Made by a program: the position numbers and the translations under genes. Of a stretch of 64,000 bases of DNA, positions 52,996-63,913 are shown in pieces. Origin of the DNA: Paraburkholderia silvatlantica (GTDB lineage Bacteria > Pseudomonadota > Gammaproteobacteria > Burkholderiales > Burkholderiaceae). The notes below the pieces were generated by a model, which was given only the letters and a program-made list of their open reading frames with translations, was not told the DNA's origin and searched no databases. The stretch spans positions 1 to 64,000 of the forward strand of contig NZ_QEOL01000028.1 of assembly GCF_003096715.1 (NCBI RefSeq), read 5' to 3'. The stretch's first letter is position 1, and each line of letters starts with the position of its first letter.

Positions 52996-54615
52996 ATGAC
53001 GAATCCGCTCCCCGCCTGGTCCGCGCTACAGACGCATTACGAACAGATCCGCGACGAAAAGCTGCGCGACTGGTTCGCCCCCGCCAACGACCCTGCGCCG
53101 ACGCGCGCCGAACGCTTCACGTTTGCAGGCGCCGGACTCGGCGCCGACCTCTCGAAGAACCGCATCACCGACGCCACGCTCGAGCTGCTCGTGCAGCTCG
53201 CTCGCGAGGCCGGCGTGCAAGCGCGCCGCGATGCGATGTTCAAGGGCGAAGTCGTCAACCCGACTGAAGGCCGCGCAGCGCTGCACACCGCCTTGCGCGC
53301 CACCGAAGCCGATGCCCCGTTCCACGCGCAGATCGTCGCCGAGCGCGCGAAGATGGCGAAGTTCGCCGACGCCGTGCGCAGCGGCGCATGGACCGGCTAC
53401 ACGGGCAAGCGCATCCGCCATGTCGTGAATATCGGCATCGGCGGTTCGGACCTCGGGCCGAAAATGGTCGTGCACGCGCTCAAGCATCTCGAGCTGCCCG
53501 AGATCACCTCGCACTTCGTCTCGAACGTCGACGGCGCAGACCTGTGGCGCACGATCGAAAACATCGATCCGGAAGAGACGCTGGCGATCATCGTTTCGAA
53601 GACCTTCACGACGCTCGAAACCATGACCAACGCGCTGTCGATGCGCGACTGGTTCGTCAAGCATGGCTGCCCGGAAAGCGAACTCGCGAAGCACTTCGTG
53701 GGTGTCTCGGCTAACACGGCCGAAGTCGTGAAGTTCGGCATCGCCAAAGAAAACGTCTTCGAGATGTGGGACTGGGTCGGCGGCCGCTATTCGCTGTGGT
53801 CGGCCGTGGGTCTCTCGATCATGATCGCCATCGGGCCGCAGCAGTTCGACGAATTGCTCGCCGGTGCGCACGACATGGACAAGCACTTCCGCGAAGCGCC
53901 GCTGGAAAAGAACCTGCCCGTGCTGCTCGGCATGATCGGCGTCTGGTACCGCAACTTCTTCGGCTCGCAGAGCTATCTCGTCGCACCCTACTCCGAAGCG
54001 CTGCACTTCCTGCCTTCGTATCTCCAGCAGCTCGAAATGGAGAGCAACGGCAAGTCGGCGCGCCTCGACGGCAAGTTCGTCGATTACGCGACCTCGGCGA
54101 TCACCTGGGGCGAGCCCGGCACGAACGGCCAGCACGCGTTCTTCCAGATGCTGCACCAGGGCACGACGATCGTGCCGATCGACTTCATCGCCGTGCTCAC
54201 GCCCGAGCATCCGCTCGCCGACCATCATCCGAAACTGCTCGCGAACTGCTTTGCGCAGAGCGAGGCGCTGATGCTCGGCCGCACCGAAGAAGAAGCGCGC
54301 AAGATCGCGGGCCCGGACAAGCCCGAACTCGTGCCGCACATCATGTTCCCCGGCAACCGGCCGACCACCACGCTGCTCGTCGACGCGCTCACCGCCCGCT
54401 CGCTCGGCGCGATCATCGCGCTCTATGAGCACAAGGTGCTCGTGCAGGCCTGCGTGTGGGATATCAATCCGTTCGATCAGTGGGGCGTGGAACTCGGCAA
54501 GATCCTCGGCAAAGTGGTCGAAGCCGACTTGAACGCAGCAAGCGCCGATGTGAAGCCGCACGATTCGTCCACCGCCGCGCTGATCGCGCGCGCCCGTGCG
54601 GCGCTCAAGCGCTGA
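52996..54615 (+). CDS. pgi: Glucose-6-phosphate isomerase
   Basis: A 539-residue enzyme that interconverts glucose-6-phosphate and fructose-6-phosphate. Conserved sites are IGIGGSDLGPKM, the 6-phosphate-binding VSKTFTTLETM, the Glu in QLEMESNGKS, the His in TNGQHAFFQMLHQGT and the Lys in NPFDQWGVELGK. Length fits the standard large type. It is on the plus strand and converges with an ABC ATPase gene over a hairpin. Confidence 0.96.
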   Translation: MTNPLPAWSALQTHYEQIRDEKLRDWFAPANDPAPTRAERFTFAGAGLGADLSKNRITDATLELLVQLAREAGVQARRDAMFKGEVVNPTEGRAALHTALRATEADAPFHAQIVAERAKMAKFADAVRSGAWTGYTGKRIRHVVNIGIGGSDLGPKMVVHALKHLELPEITSHFVSNVDGADLWRTIENIDPEETLAIIVSKTFTTLETMTNALSMRDWFVKHGCPESELAKHFVGVSANTAEVVKFGIAKENVFEMWDWVGGRYSLWSAVGLSIMIAIGPQQFDELLAGAHDMDKHFREAPLEKNLPVLLGMIGVWYRNFFGSQSYLVAPYSEALHFLPSYLQQLEMESNGKSARLDGKFVDYATSAITWGEPGTNGQHAFFQMLHQGTTIVPIDFIAVLTPEHPLADHHPKLLANCFAQSEALMLGRTEEEARKIAGPDKPELVPHIMFPGNRPTTTLLVDALTARSLGAIIALYEHKVLVQACVWDINPFDQWGVELGKILGKVVEADLNAASADVKPHDSSTAALIARARAALKR

Positions 54616-54627
54616 CCGGCACAGAGG

Positions 54628-54654
54628 CGGCGTGCGTACGCACTGCGCACGCCG
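54628..54654. terminator. Bidirectional hairpin between pgi and the ABC ATPase gene
   Basis: Nine-bp perfect stem CGGCGTGCG / CGCACGCCG with a 9-nt loop. No U-run. It lies between converging stop codons at 54615 and 54670. Confidence 0.5.
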
Positions 54655-54669
54655 TTCACCGCTCAGGCG

Positions 54670-55410
54670 CTAACGCCCGGCTTCGACATTGCTCGCGTTG
54701 CGCGAGGCTGCTGCGCCATGCGGCGCATTGGGCACGCGGTGGCCCGCCTCGATCGTGATGATCGCGTCGCAACGCTGCGCAAGATCGACGTCGTGGGTGA
54801 CGAGCACGAGCGTCGCCCCGTTGGCGCGATTGAGTTCGAACATCAGGTCGATGACGGCGTGGCCTGTGGCGGCGTCGAGGCTGCCCGTGGGCTCGTCGGC
54901 GAACAGCACGGCGGGGCGCGTCACGAAGGCGCGGGCGAGCGCCACACGCTGCTGTTCGCCGCCCGAGAGCAGCTTCGGGTAGTGGCCCGTGCGCCCGGCA
55001 AGACCCACGCGCTCGAGCAGCGTGCGGGCGCGGGCGAAAGCATCACGCGTCGACATGCCGCCCTGCAGTTCGAGCGGCAGCGCGACGTTTTCCAGAGCGG
55101 TGAGATGCGGCATCAACTGGAACGACTGGAACACGAAGCCCACCGAGCCGTTGCGCAGCGCCGCGCGCTGGTCTTCGGCCATCCCGGTAAGCTCATGGCC
55201 CAGCAGGCGCACCGAACCCGCGCTCGCGCTGTCGAGGCCGGCCAGCAGGCCGAGCAGCGTCGACTTGCCGGAACCGGAGGCGCCGACGATCGCCACGCTC
55301 CCGCCGGCCTGCACGGTAAGGTCGATGCCGTCGAGGATCGTCAGCTCGCCGGTGGCGTCGGTGACCCGCTTGCTCAAACCCCGTACTTCGATGACTGGAT
55401 CGCTATTCAT
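54670..55410 (-). CDS. ybbA: ABC transporter ATP-binding protein, YbbA/LolD type
   Basis: A 246-residue ABC ATPase. Walker A GASGSGKST, signature LSGGEQQRVALARA, Walker B AVLFADEPTGSLD and the His switch VTHD are all intact. The N-terminus and H-loop fit the MacB/LolD/YbbA group. In E. coli ybbA is followed by the permease ybbP; here no permease follows, and pgi converges instead. The partner must be elsewhere or none. The ATG at 55410 (MNSDPVIEV) is only 6 bp from the divergent esterase's first ATG. Gene symbol is by analogy. Confidence 0.88.
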   Translation of the reverse strand: MNSDPVIEVRGLSKRVTDATGELTILDGIDLTVQAGGSVAIVGASGSGKSTLLGLLAGLDSASAGSVRLLGHELTGMAEDQRAALRNGSVGFVFQSFQLMPHLTALENVALPLELQGGMSTRDAFARARTLLERVGLAGRTGHYPKLLSGGEQQRVALARAFVTRPAVLFADEPTGSLDAATGHAVIDLMFELNRANGATLVLVTHDVDLAQRCDAIITIEAGHRVPNAPHGAAASRNASNVEAGR

Positions 55411-55416
55411 TCGCAC

Positions 55417-56190
55417 ATGATGACGCACAGGTTAGCCGTGAACCAGAAGCGCGCCGCGCGGCGCGCCGCCCCTTCCCGCGCCCGGTCCCGCTTCAGCGCG
55501 CTTGCCGCTATCGCCGCCTGGACCGCCGCTGCCTTGCTCGGTGCCTTCTGTGGCATGACCGGCACCGCGCTCGCGGCCACGCCCGTTTCTACGGCCGCCG
55601 CGGCGACGAACCCCGCCGCCACGGCAAAACCGAACATCGTCGTGCTCGGCGACAGCCTCTCGGCCGAATACGGCCTGCCGCGCGATACGGGCTGGGTGGC
55701 TCTACTGCGCCAGCGGCTCGCCGGCGAGCGAATCGATTATAACGTTGCGAATGCGAGCATCAGCGGGGACACGACGAGCGGCGGACTCACACGCCTGCCG
55801 CTCGTCATGCAGCGCATCAAGCCCGCGATCGTGATCGTCGAACTGGGCGCAAACGACGCGCTGCGCGGCGTGCCGCTCACGACGACCGAGAGCAATCTGC
55901 GCGCCATCGTCGCGCAGATCCGCAAGGGCGGCGCGCAACCCGTGCTCATCGGCATGTACGTGCCGCCTAACTACGGGGCCGACTACACGCGTGACTTCCA
56001 CGCCATTTACGTGCGGCTTGCGAAGGATTCGAACGTTCCGCTCGTACCCTTTCTGCTCGCCGGCCTCGCCGACAAGCCCGAACTCTTCCAGGCCGATCAG
56101 ATCCATCCCACCCAGCAGGCACAGCCATTGCTCCTCGACAACGTGTGGCCGACACTCAAGCCGCTGCTCGGCAGCGGCGTGCGGCGCTGA
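55417..56190 (+). CDS. tesA: TesA-like GDSL esterase/thioesterase
   Basis: A 257-residue SGNH hydrolase, likely periplasmic. The signal region is long and basic (about residues 1-53), with the hydrophobic core AAIAAWTAAALLGAFCGMTG. Catalytic residues: Ser in VVLGDSLSAEYGL, Gly/Asn in GANDALRG, and the Asp/His pair in DQIHPT. It matches multifunctional acyl-CoA thioesterase I/protease I/lysophospholipase L1. The start is uncertain: ATG 55417 or 55420 has no ribosome-binding site; a GTG at 55438 has AGG nearby and would leave more room from ybbA. Confidence 0.88.
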   Translation: MMTHRLAVNQKRAARRAAPSRARSRFSALAAIAAWTAAALLGAFCGMTGTALAATPVSTAAAATNPAATAKPNIVVLGDSLSAEYGLPRDTGWVALLRQRLAGERIDYNVANASISGDTTSGGLTRLPLVMQRIKPAIVIVELGANDALRGVPLTTTESNLRAIVAQIRKGGAQPVLIGMYVPPNYGADYTRDFHAIYVRLAKDSNVPLVPFLLAGLADKPELFQADQIHPTQQAQPLLLDNVWPTLKPLLGSGVRR

Positions 56191-56395
56191 CGCGGTAACC
56201 AGGCAAACGCGCGGGCGTCCTTACCGGGCGCCCTTTCTGAGGACCCCGACTTCGGTGCGTTCAAGCCGCTCCAGCCTCTTGGGCCGCGTGGCGGCAAGTA
56301 GCGGCGCCCACAGTTGGCCACCTTTTGTGTCAGACACGCGAGCCCGAGAAGCATCGCTGTCTGAATCCGACCGACCCTGACTGGAGGGAAGAAGC

Positions 56396-56743
56396 GTGAA
56401 ATATTTACCTCTCATTGTCGTTACGGCAGCACTTGCTGCCTGCGCGAATCAGCCAATGCCGAGCGGAGCGCAGTCCGTCGGCACGAGCCAGCAGCCGCCC
56501 GCGACGGTTGCCCAATGCATCGCGCAAAAATGGGCCGACAAGTCGCAGCAGCAAGTCGTCTCGCAGTCCGTGCTCGCCAACGGCCAGGCTGTCGACGTCT
56601 ACGTCCCTGGCCAGCAGCCGCCTAACGGCGCAGCGGCAACGGTGCGCCCGGCGTGGAGCGCCAGCGCGAAGACGTGGGTCGGCTTCCGCTCCGGCGGCGG
56701 CGCGGGTGGAGACGCCACCAGCGACATCAGCGCCTGCCTCTGA
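56396..56743 (+). CDS. Small conserved-looking lipoprotein
   Basis: A 115-residue lipoprotein. It starts with GTG at 56396 behind CTGGAGGGAAG. The signal MKYLPLIVVTAALAACAN carries a lipobox LAA-C at about residue 16. The mature domain has AQCIAQKWADKSQQQVVSQS and VGFRSGGGAGGDATSDISAC, with two cysteines (one at the end) that may form a disulfide. I do not recognise the family. A strong terminator follows within 20 bases. Confidence 0.8.
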   Translation: MKYLPLIVVTAALAACANQPMPSGAQSVGTSQQPPATVAQCIAQKWADKSQQQVVSQSVLANGQAVDVYVPGQQPPNGAAATVRPAWSASAKTWVGFRSGGGAGGDATSDISACL

Positions 56744-56763
56744 TTTCGCGCTCGCCAGAACGC

Positions 56764-56795
56764 AAAAGCCCCGCGATGTTTCGCGGGGCTTTTTT
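56764..56795 (+). terminator. Rho-independent terminator of the lipoprotein gene
   Basis: Stem AAAGCCCCGCGA / TCGCGGGGCTTT with a TGTT loop and a run of six T. It lies 20 bases past the stop and 42 bases before the ppiD end, so it can serve both strands. Confidence 0.93.
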
Positions 56796-56837
56796 GCGCC
56801 GGCTCTCGATGCCGGCGGACAGATGCTCGAGGCGGAC

Positions 56838-58784
56838 TTACTGGGCGCCGTCGCCGTCGCCCGACTGGCCCGCGGCACCGAGCGAACCGTAGAGCTTTAC
56901 CTTCGCGCGCTCGCGCAGCGCGTCGAGGTACGCCTGCACCTGCGACTGGCCGCCCACCTGGGCCAGTTGCTGCTGCGCGGCGGCCAGACGCGGGCCTTCT
57001 GCGGCCGGACCGTTGGTCACGCTGTTCACGCGGTAAATCGCATAGCCGTCGTTGCCGAGGTCCACGCCCACATAAGCGGGCAGCTTCTGCGAATCGGCCT
57101 TGAAGACCGCGGACAGCGCGCCGGGCGGCAACCCTTGGGCGTCGTTGCGCGACACCTTGAGCGCCGACGAGAACCCGTCGGTCGACTTCGACTTCTGCAG
57201 CTCCGCGAGCCTGGCCTCGCCCTCCTTGCGCGCCATGTCGGCGGCCTGCTGCGCGACCACCTTCTGGCGAACCGTATCCTTGACCGCGGCGAATGCGGGC
57301 ACGGCGGCCGGCTGGTAGTTCGTTACGTGAGCCGAGATCAACGTGCTGTTGCCGACGTCGATTGCCTGGGTGTTGTTGTGCTGGTTCACCGAGTCGCTCG
57401 CGAATACGGCGTCGAGGAACTTCTGGTTGTTCAGCGGGCTATCCGGCGGCAGCGCTGCATTCGGCTTCGGCGTGACCGTGGCCGTCTGGATCGTCAGCTT
57501 GTACTTGTCCGCGGCCGGCTGCAGGCTCCTGGCCTGCTCGTAGACCACCGACGTGAAGCCATCGCTCGCGTCGGCGAGCAGCTTCGCGGCTTGCTGCGCC
57601 TTCACGTCGTTCGTGATCTGCGCCTTCACGTCGTCGAACGGTTTCGTGACCGCCGGCTTCAGGTCCGTGACCTTGACGATGTGATAGCCGAAGTCCGACT
57701 GGATCACGTCGCTGATCTCATCCTTCTTCAGCTTGAAGACCGCGGCGTCGAACGCCTGGCCGCCCGCGATCATGCCGGGGCCGAAGTAGCCGAGGTCGCC
57801 GCCCTTCGAGGCCGAACCCGGGTCCTGCGACTCCTTCTGCGCGATCTGCGCGAACTGATCCGGATGCGCCTTCACTTCGGCGAGGATCGATTCGGCCTTC
57901 TGCTTCGCCGCGTTGCGCACGTCGACGCTCGCGTCCTTCGGCACCGTGATCAGGATGTGGCTCGCGCGCACTTCCTCCTGCGTGCGGTAGTGCGCGATGT
58001 TGTCTTCGTAGTACTTCTTGAGATCGGCGTCGCTCGGCTGCACGCCAGCGGCAACCGTGGCCGCCGAGAGCACGAGATACTGGATCTGCGCCGTGGCCGG
58101 CATGGCGAAGGCGTTCTTGTTCGCGTCGTAGTACGCCTGCAGTTGCGCGTCGGTCGGCTGGACCTTGGGCGCATAGTCGCTCGCGTGGAAGGCGAGGCCC
58201 TGCACCTCGCGCTGCTGCTCCGAGAGACCCGTGAGCTGCTGCGCGAGCGCCTTCGGCGTAAACGCGCTGCTGATGATCGACGCCGGCAGCTGCTGCATGG
58301 CGAGGCTATAGCGCACGCGCTCGTCGTACTGCTCGGGCGTCATGCCCTGCATGGCGAGCAGTTGCTTGTACTGGTCGAGATTGATCGAGCCGTCAGGATT
58401 CTTGAGCGACGAAATCACCGGGTCGGCGAGCAACGCGCGTCGCACGGCGTCGTCCGAGGCGGTAAGGTGCAGGCGCTGCGTCTCGTCCACGAGCACGCGT
58501 TGCTGGATCAGACCGTCGAGGATGTCCTTGCGGTGCTGGGGCGTGTCGAACAGGCTCGCGTCGAATTGCGCGCCGAGGACCTGTCGAGCCTGGTCGAGTT
58601 GCTGACGTGCGGCGTTGTCGTACTCGACACGCGTGATCTTGTGCCCGTTGACGCTTGCGACATTCGCGCTTTCATCGAAGAAGCCGCGGAAACCTTGAAT
58701 ACCGACGAAGCCCAGCCCTGGCAGGACGACCAGGAGCAGCATGAACATCATCAGGCGTTTGTGATTGCGGAAAAAGTCGAGCAT
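56838..58784 (-). CDS. ppiD: Periplasmic chaperone/peptidylprolyl isomerase PpiD
   Basis: A 648-residue inner-membrane anchored chaperone. One transmembrane helix is at about residues 12-33 (MMFMLLLVVLPGLGF). It is followed by SurA_N-like helices (DILDGLIQQRVLVDE), a parvulin domain near residues 265-355 (RASHILITVPK, GSASKGGDLGYFGPG, SDFGYHIVKVTD) and a second helical part. It works near the SecYEG exit on newly exported proteins. The ATG at 58784 (MLDFFRNHKRL) is chosen; the frame opens further into tRNA sequence. It follows the tRNA-Asp gene. Confidence 0.93.
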   Translation of the reverse strand: MLDFFRNHKRLMMFMLLLVVLPGLGFVGIQGFRGFFDESANVASVNGHKITRVEYDNAARQQLDQARQVLGAQFDASLFDTPQHRKDILDGLIQQRVLVDETQRLHLTASDDAVRRALLADPVISSLKNPDGSINLDQYKQLLAMQGMTPEQYDERVRYSLAMQQLPASIISSAFTPKALAQQLTGLSEQQREVQGLAFHASDYAPKVQPTDAQLQAYYDANKNAFAMPATAQIQYLVLSAATVAAGVQPSDADLKKYYEDNIAHYRTQEEVRASHILITVPKDASVDVRNAAKQKAESILAEVKAHPDQFAQIAQKESQDPGSASKGGDLGYFGPGMIAGGQAFDAAVFKLKKDEISDVIQSDFGYHIVKVTDLKPAVTKPFDDVKAQITNDVKAQQAAKLLADASDGFTSVVYEQARSLQPAADKYKLTIQTATVTPKPNAALPPDSPLNNQKFLDAVFASDSVNQHNNTQAIDVGNSTLISAHVTNYQPAAVPAFAAVKDTVRQKVVAQQAADMARKEGEARLAELQKSKSTDGFSSALKVSRNDAQGLPPGALSAVFKADSQKLPAYVGVDLGNDGYAIYRVNSVTNGPAAEGPRLAAAQQQLAQVGGQSQVQAYLDALRERAKVKLYGSLGAAGQSGDGDGAQ

Positions 58785-58887
58785 GCGTGACCAGACGTTG
58801 ATGGCGCCAAAAAATGGAACGCCCGATATTACAACAGCGGCCAACAAAAAAGGCGAACCGGAGTTCGCCTTCTTGTCGAGATATCCT

Positions 58888-58964
58888 TGGCGGAGCGGAC
58901 GGGGCTCGAACCCGCGACCCCCGGCGTGACAGGCCGGTATTCTAACCAACTGAACTACCGCTCC
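58888..58964 (-). tRNA. tRNA-Asp (GTC)
   Basis: A 77-nt cloverleaf on the minus strand: it starts GGAGCGGTAGTTCAGTTGGT and has the anticodon GTC in the loop CTGTCAC, TPsiC arm with GGTTCGAGCC, and an encoded CCA end. GAC is the aspartate codon. Confidence 0.97.
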
Positions 58965-58992
58965 GTGCGAGCGCCTCCGTGCAAGCGCAATA

Positions 58993-59019
58993 GGTACTGG
59001 AGGTACCGGAGGTACCGGA
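58993..59019. repeat. Three copies of a 9-bp unit between the tRNAs
   Basis: GGTACTGGA at 58993-59001, then GGTACCGGA at 59002-59010 and 59011-59019. It lies in the 65-bp spacer between tRNA-Val and tRNA-Asp. GGTACC makes each copy nearly palindromic. Confidence 0.85.
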
Positions 59020-59029
59020 ACTGAAGCTG

Positions 59030-59105
59030 TGGTGGGTGCTGAGAGGCTCGAACTCCCGACCTACGCCTTGTAAGGGCGCCGCTCTACCAACTGAGCTAAG
59101 CACCC
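59030..59105 (-). tRNA. tRNA-Val (TAC)
   Basis: A 76-nt cloverleaf on the minus strand: it starts GGGTGCTTAGCTCAGTTGGT, has the anticodon TAC in CTTACAA, and ends ACCCACCA with CCA encoded. It reads valine codons GTA/GTG. It lies between hupB and tRNA-Asp. Confidence 0.97.
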
Positions 59106-59178
59106 AGCTTCATGCTTTCCTGCGCTGCTTCCGGCACGGCGACTTCTGCTGCGCCACCTTTATCAGGTAGCGAGCCCG

Positions 59179-59451
59179 CTAGTTTAGCGCATCCTTCAGC
59201 GCTTTGCCAGGCCTAAATTTGGGTACCTTCGCGGCCTTGATCTTGATCGCGTCGCCAGTGCGCGGATTGCGGCCCGTGCGCGCCGTGCGCTTGCCGACGG
59301 CAAACGTGCCGAAGCCGACGAGCGTGACCGAGCCGCCCTTCTTGAGCGTGCCTTTGACGCCGCCGATCACGGCGTCGAGTGCGCGTCCCGCAGCCGCTTT
59401 CGAAATGTCGGCTTGTTGCGCGATATGGTCGATCAATTCCGTTTTGTTCAT
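59179..59451 (-). CDS. hupB: HU-type DNA-binding protein
   Basis: A 90-residue histone-like protein. The N-terminal helices MNKTELIDHIAQQADISKAA and the arm RTGRNPRTGDAIKIKAAKVP with the conserved Arg-Asn-Pro loop are clear. It binds and bends DNA as a dimer. Placed after lon, as in many proteobacteria. The ATG at 59451 has a GGGGGCTG region upstream. The two tRNAs are downstream. Confidence 0.96.
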   Translation of the reverse strand: MNKTELIDHIAQQADISKAAAGRALDAVIGGVKGTLKKGGSVTLVGFGTFAVGKRTARTGRNPRTGDAIKIKAAKVPKFRPGKALKDALN

Positions 59452-59771
59452 TCCAGCCCCCGAGAATGTGTTTGGGCAAACGTAAGAAAGAAGGTCAACT
59501 TATTGGATAGACGTCCCCCGCATAGCGCGGGGCCCGCTCATTTAACGGGGCCGAAAGTGCCGTGTCAAGCGGGGTTGAGCCTGATTCGGCGCGGGATTCG
59601 AGGGAACATTCGAGGGCGCCTTCGAACAAGTGGGAAAAGGCCGCAAAGAACGCTGGTTGTCATCACAACGTCAAGAATCGTGGCGCCAATAAAAAGCCCG
59701 CGGTGCGCCGCGGGCTTTGGGGATCCAACGCGCCGCGCCTGGGCGCGGCTTGTTGAAGGCGTACTGAACGC
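59452..59771. other. Spacer between lon and hupB
   Basis: This 320-bp gap contains the lon terminator (59691-59718) and the hupB promoter. A TTGACC at 59492-59497 on the minus strand could be a -35 but I see no matching -10. A hairpin of CCCCG/CGGGG type sits near 59515-59532. No gene. Confidence 0.45.
59691..59718 (-). terminator. Rho-independent terminator of lon
   Basis: Stem AAAGCCCGCGG / CCGCGGGCTTT with a 4-nt loop, followed on the minus strand by five T. It lies 54 bases past the lon stop. Confidence 0.92.
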
Positions 59772-62198
<2,427 letters not shown>

Positions 62199-62325
62199 TT
62201 CATTTCCCCATGAGTGGAATCAATTGTTCGGTAATTGAGGCCTGATATACCGATTGCAAGCCTCGCGCGTGTGGGAAAAGTTCAGTGACTCCAAAATAGT
62301 GCGCCATCGACCACAAGACTAAACG

Positions 62326-62362
62326 AAAAAGCCGTTCATCCCATTGTATGAACGGCCTTTTT
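62326..62362 (-). terminator. Rho-independent terminator of clpX
   Basis: Stem GCCGTTCAT / ATGAACGGC with flanking A- and T-runs and an 8-nt loop. It lies 28 bases past the clpX stop on the minus strand. The A-run at 62326-62330 becomes the T-run of the clpX transcript. Confidence 0.9.
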
Positions 62363-62389
62363 CCGGAACTCTTTAGCCGATCGCCACCA

Positions 62390-63661
62390 TCAGTTCGACC
62401 CTGCGACCTTCGGAGCGTCTTCGTAGATCAAGAGCGGTTTGCCGTCGCCGTCGATCACGTTGTCGTCGATGATGACCTTGCTCACGCCCTTCATGGCCGG
62501 CAGTTCGTACATCACGTCGAGCAATGCCTGTTCCAGGATCGAGCGCAGGCCGCGAGCCCCCGTCTTGCGGCGGATCGCCTTGCGGGCGACCGCCTGCAGC
62601 GCGGCCGGTCGAATTTCCAGCTCCACGCGCTCCATGTTGAAGAGCTTGTGATACTGCTTGACGAGCGCATTCTTCGGCTCGACCAGAATCTTCATGAGCG
62701 CGGCTTCGTCGAGCTTGCCGAGCGTGGCGACCACGGGCAAACGGCCGATCAGTTCGGGAATCAGGCCGAACTTGATCAGGTCTTCCGGTTCCGTTTCGCG
62801 CAGCACTTCGCCTGTGTCGCGCTCCTGCTTGCTCTTCACGCTCGCACCGAAGCCGATGCCGGTCTTTTCCGTGCGGTCGGTGATGACCTTCTCCAGCCCG
62901 TCGAACGCGCCGCCGCAAATGAACAGGATATTGGTCGTATCGACCTGGATGAAATCCTGGTTCGGATGCTTGCGGCCGCCCTGCGGCGGCACCGAAGCCA
63001 TCGTGCCCTCGACGAGCTTGAGCAGCGCCTGCTGCACGCCCTCGCCGGAAACGTCGCGCGTGATCGACGGGTTGTCCGACTTGCGGCTGATCTTGTCGAT
63101 TTCGTCGATATAGACGATGCCGCGCTGGGCCTTGTCGACCTCGTAATTGCAGTTCTGCAGCAGCTTCTGGATGATGTTCTCGACGTCTTCGCCCACGTAA
63201 CCGGCTTCGGTCAGCGTGGTGGCGTCGGCGATGACGAACGGCACGTTCAGAAGTCGCGCGAGCGTCTGCGCGAGCAGCGTCTTGCCCGAGCCCGTGGGCC
63301 CGATCAAGAGGATGTTGCTCTTGGAGAGTTCGACGTCGTCCTTCTTGTCGAGGTGCTTCAGACGCTTGTAGTGGTTGTACACCGCCACTGCGAGAATCTT
63401 CTTCGCGCGTTCCTGGCCGATCACGTACTGGTCGAGGATGTCGCGGATCTCCTGCGGGCTCGGCAGGTCCGAGCGCGACAGCGCCGCGTCGACGCCCGCG
63501 CCGGCGGCTTCGTCGCGAATGATCTCGTTGCACAAGTCGATGCATTCATCGCAGATGAATACCGACGGACCAGCGATGAGCTTTTTCACCTCATGCTGGC
63601 TCTTGCCGCAGAACGAGCAATACAACAGCTTCTCGCTGTTAGAACCTTTCTTGTCCGCCAT
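62390..63661 (-). CDS. clpX: ClpX ATPase subunit of the ClpXP protease
   Basis: A 423-residue AAA+ unfoldase. The zinc-binding domain has C15, C18, C37 and C40, the same positions as in E. coli. Walker A is LIGPTGSGKTLLAQTL, the pore loop GYVGED is present, Walker B is IVYIDEIDKIS, and the second pore loop GGRKHPNQDF (RKH) follows. It unfolds tagged proteins into ClpP. The clpP end lies 252 bp upstream on the same strand. A single start at 63661 (MADKKGSNSE) is clear. Confidence 0.97.
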   Translation of the reverse strand: MADKKGSNSEKLLYCSFCGKSQHEVKKLIAGPSVFICDECIDLCNEIIRDEAAGAGVDAALSRSDLPSPQEIRDILDQYVIGQERAKKILAVAVYNHYKRLKHLDKKDDVELSKSNILLIGPTGSGKTLLAQTLARLLNVPFVIADATTLTEAGYVGEDVENIIQKLLQNCNYEVDKAQRGIVYIDEIDKISRKSDNPSITRDVSGEGVQQALLKLVEGTMASVPPQGGRKHPNQDFIQVDTTNILFICGGAFDGLEKVITDRTEKTGIGFGASVKSKQERDTGEVLRETEPEDLIKFGLIPELIGRLPVVATLGKLDEAALMKILVEPKNALVKQYHKLFNMERVELEIRPAALQAVARKAIRRKTGARGLRSILEQALLDVMYELPAMKGVSKVIIDDNVIDGDGKPLLIYEDAPKVAGSN

Positions 63662-63913
63662 GGATAAATGAGCCTCCGGACACTCTGTTACATGATACGC
63701 CGTTTCCCCCGGCGAGGCCGGAGGGTGCGTGAACCGCTTGCTGTGACGGCGTTGGGGGCCGCAGGCCGCGAAGCGCGTTTGCCGATTATTTCACAAGGTC
63801 TGCGCGGCGTCGGCTATCCCCTTTTGTACGGGGGCCGAGCTGTTCCTTTACCTGCCTTTGCCGCGGCTTGCGCGCCCTTCGCAGGGTCGGACGCGCAAAA
63901 CCGCCCGCGCAGC
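63662..63913. promoter_or_regulatory. clpP-clpX spacer
   Basis: A 252-bp gap, long for genes usually co-transcribed; it may hold a separate clpX promoter. No gene, and no clear promoter pair. Confidence 0.4.

Noticed and set aside
59515..59532. CCCCG/CGGGG hairpin upstream of hupB taken as a terminator
   Set aside because: There is no T-run and it lies upstream of hupB and far from the lon end, which has its own clear terminator.
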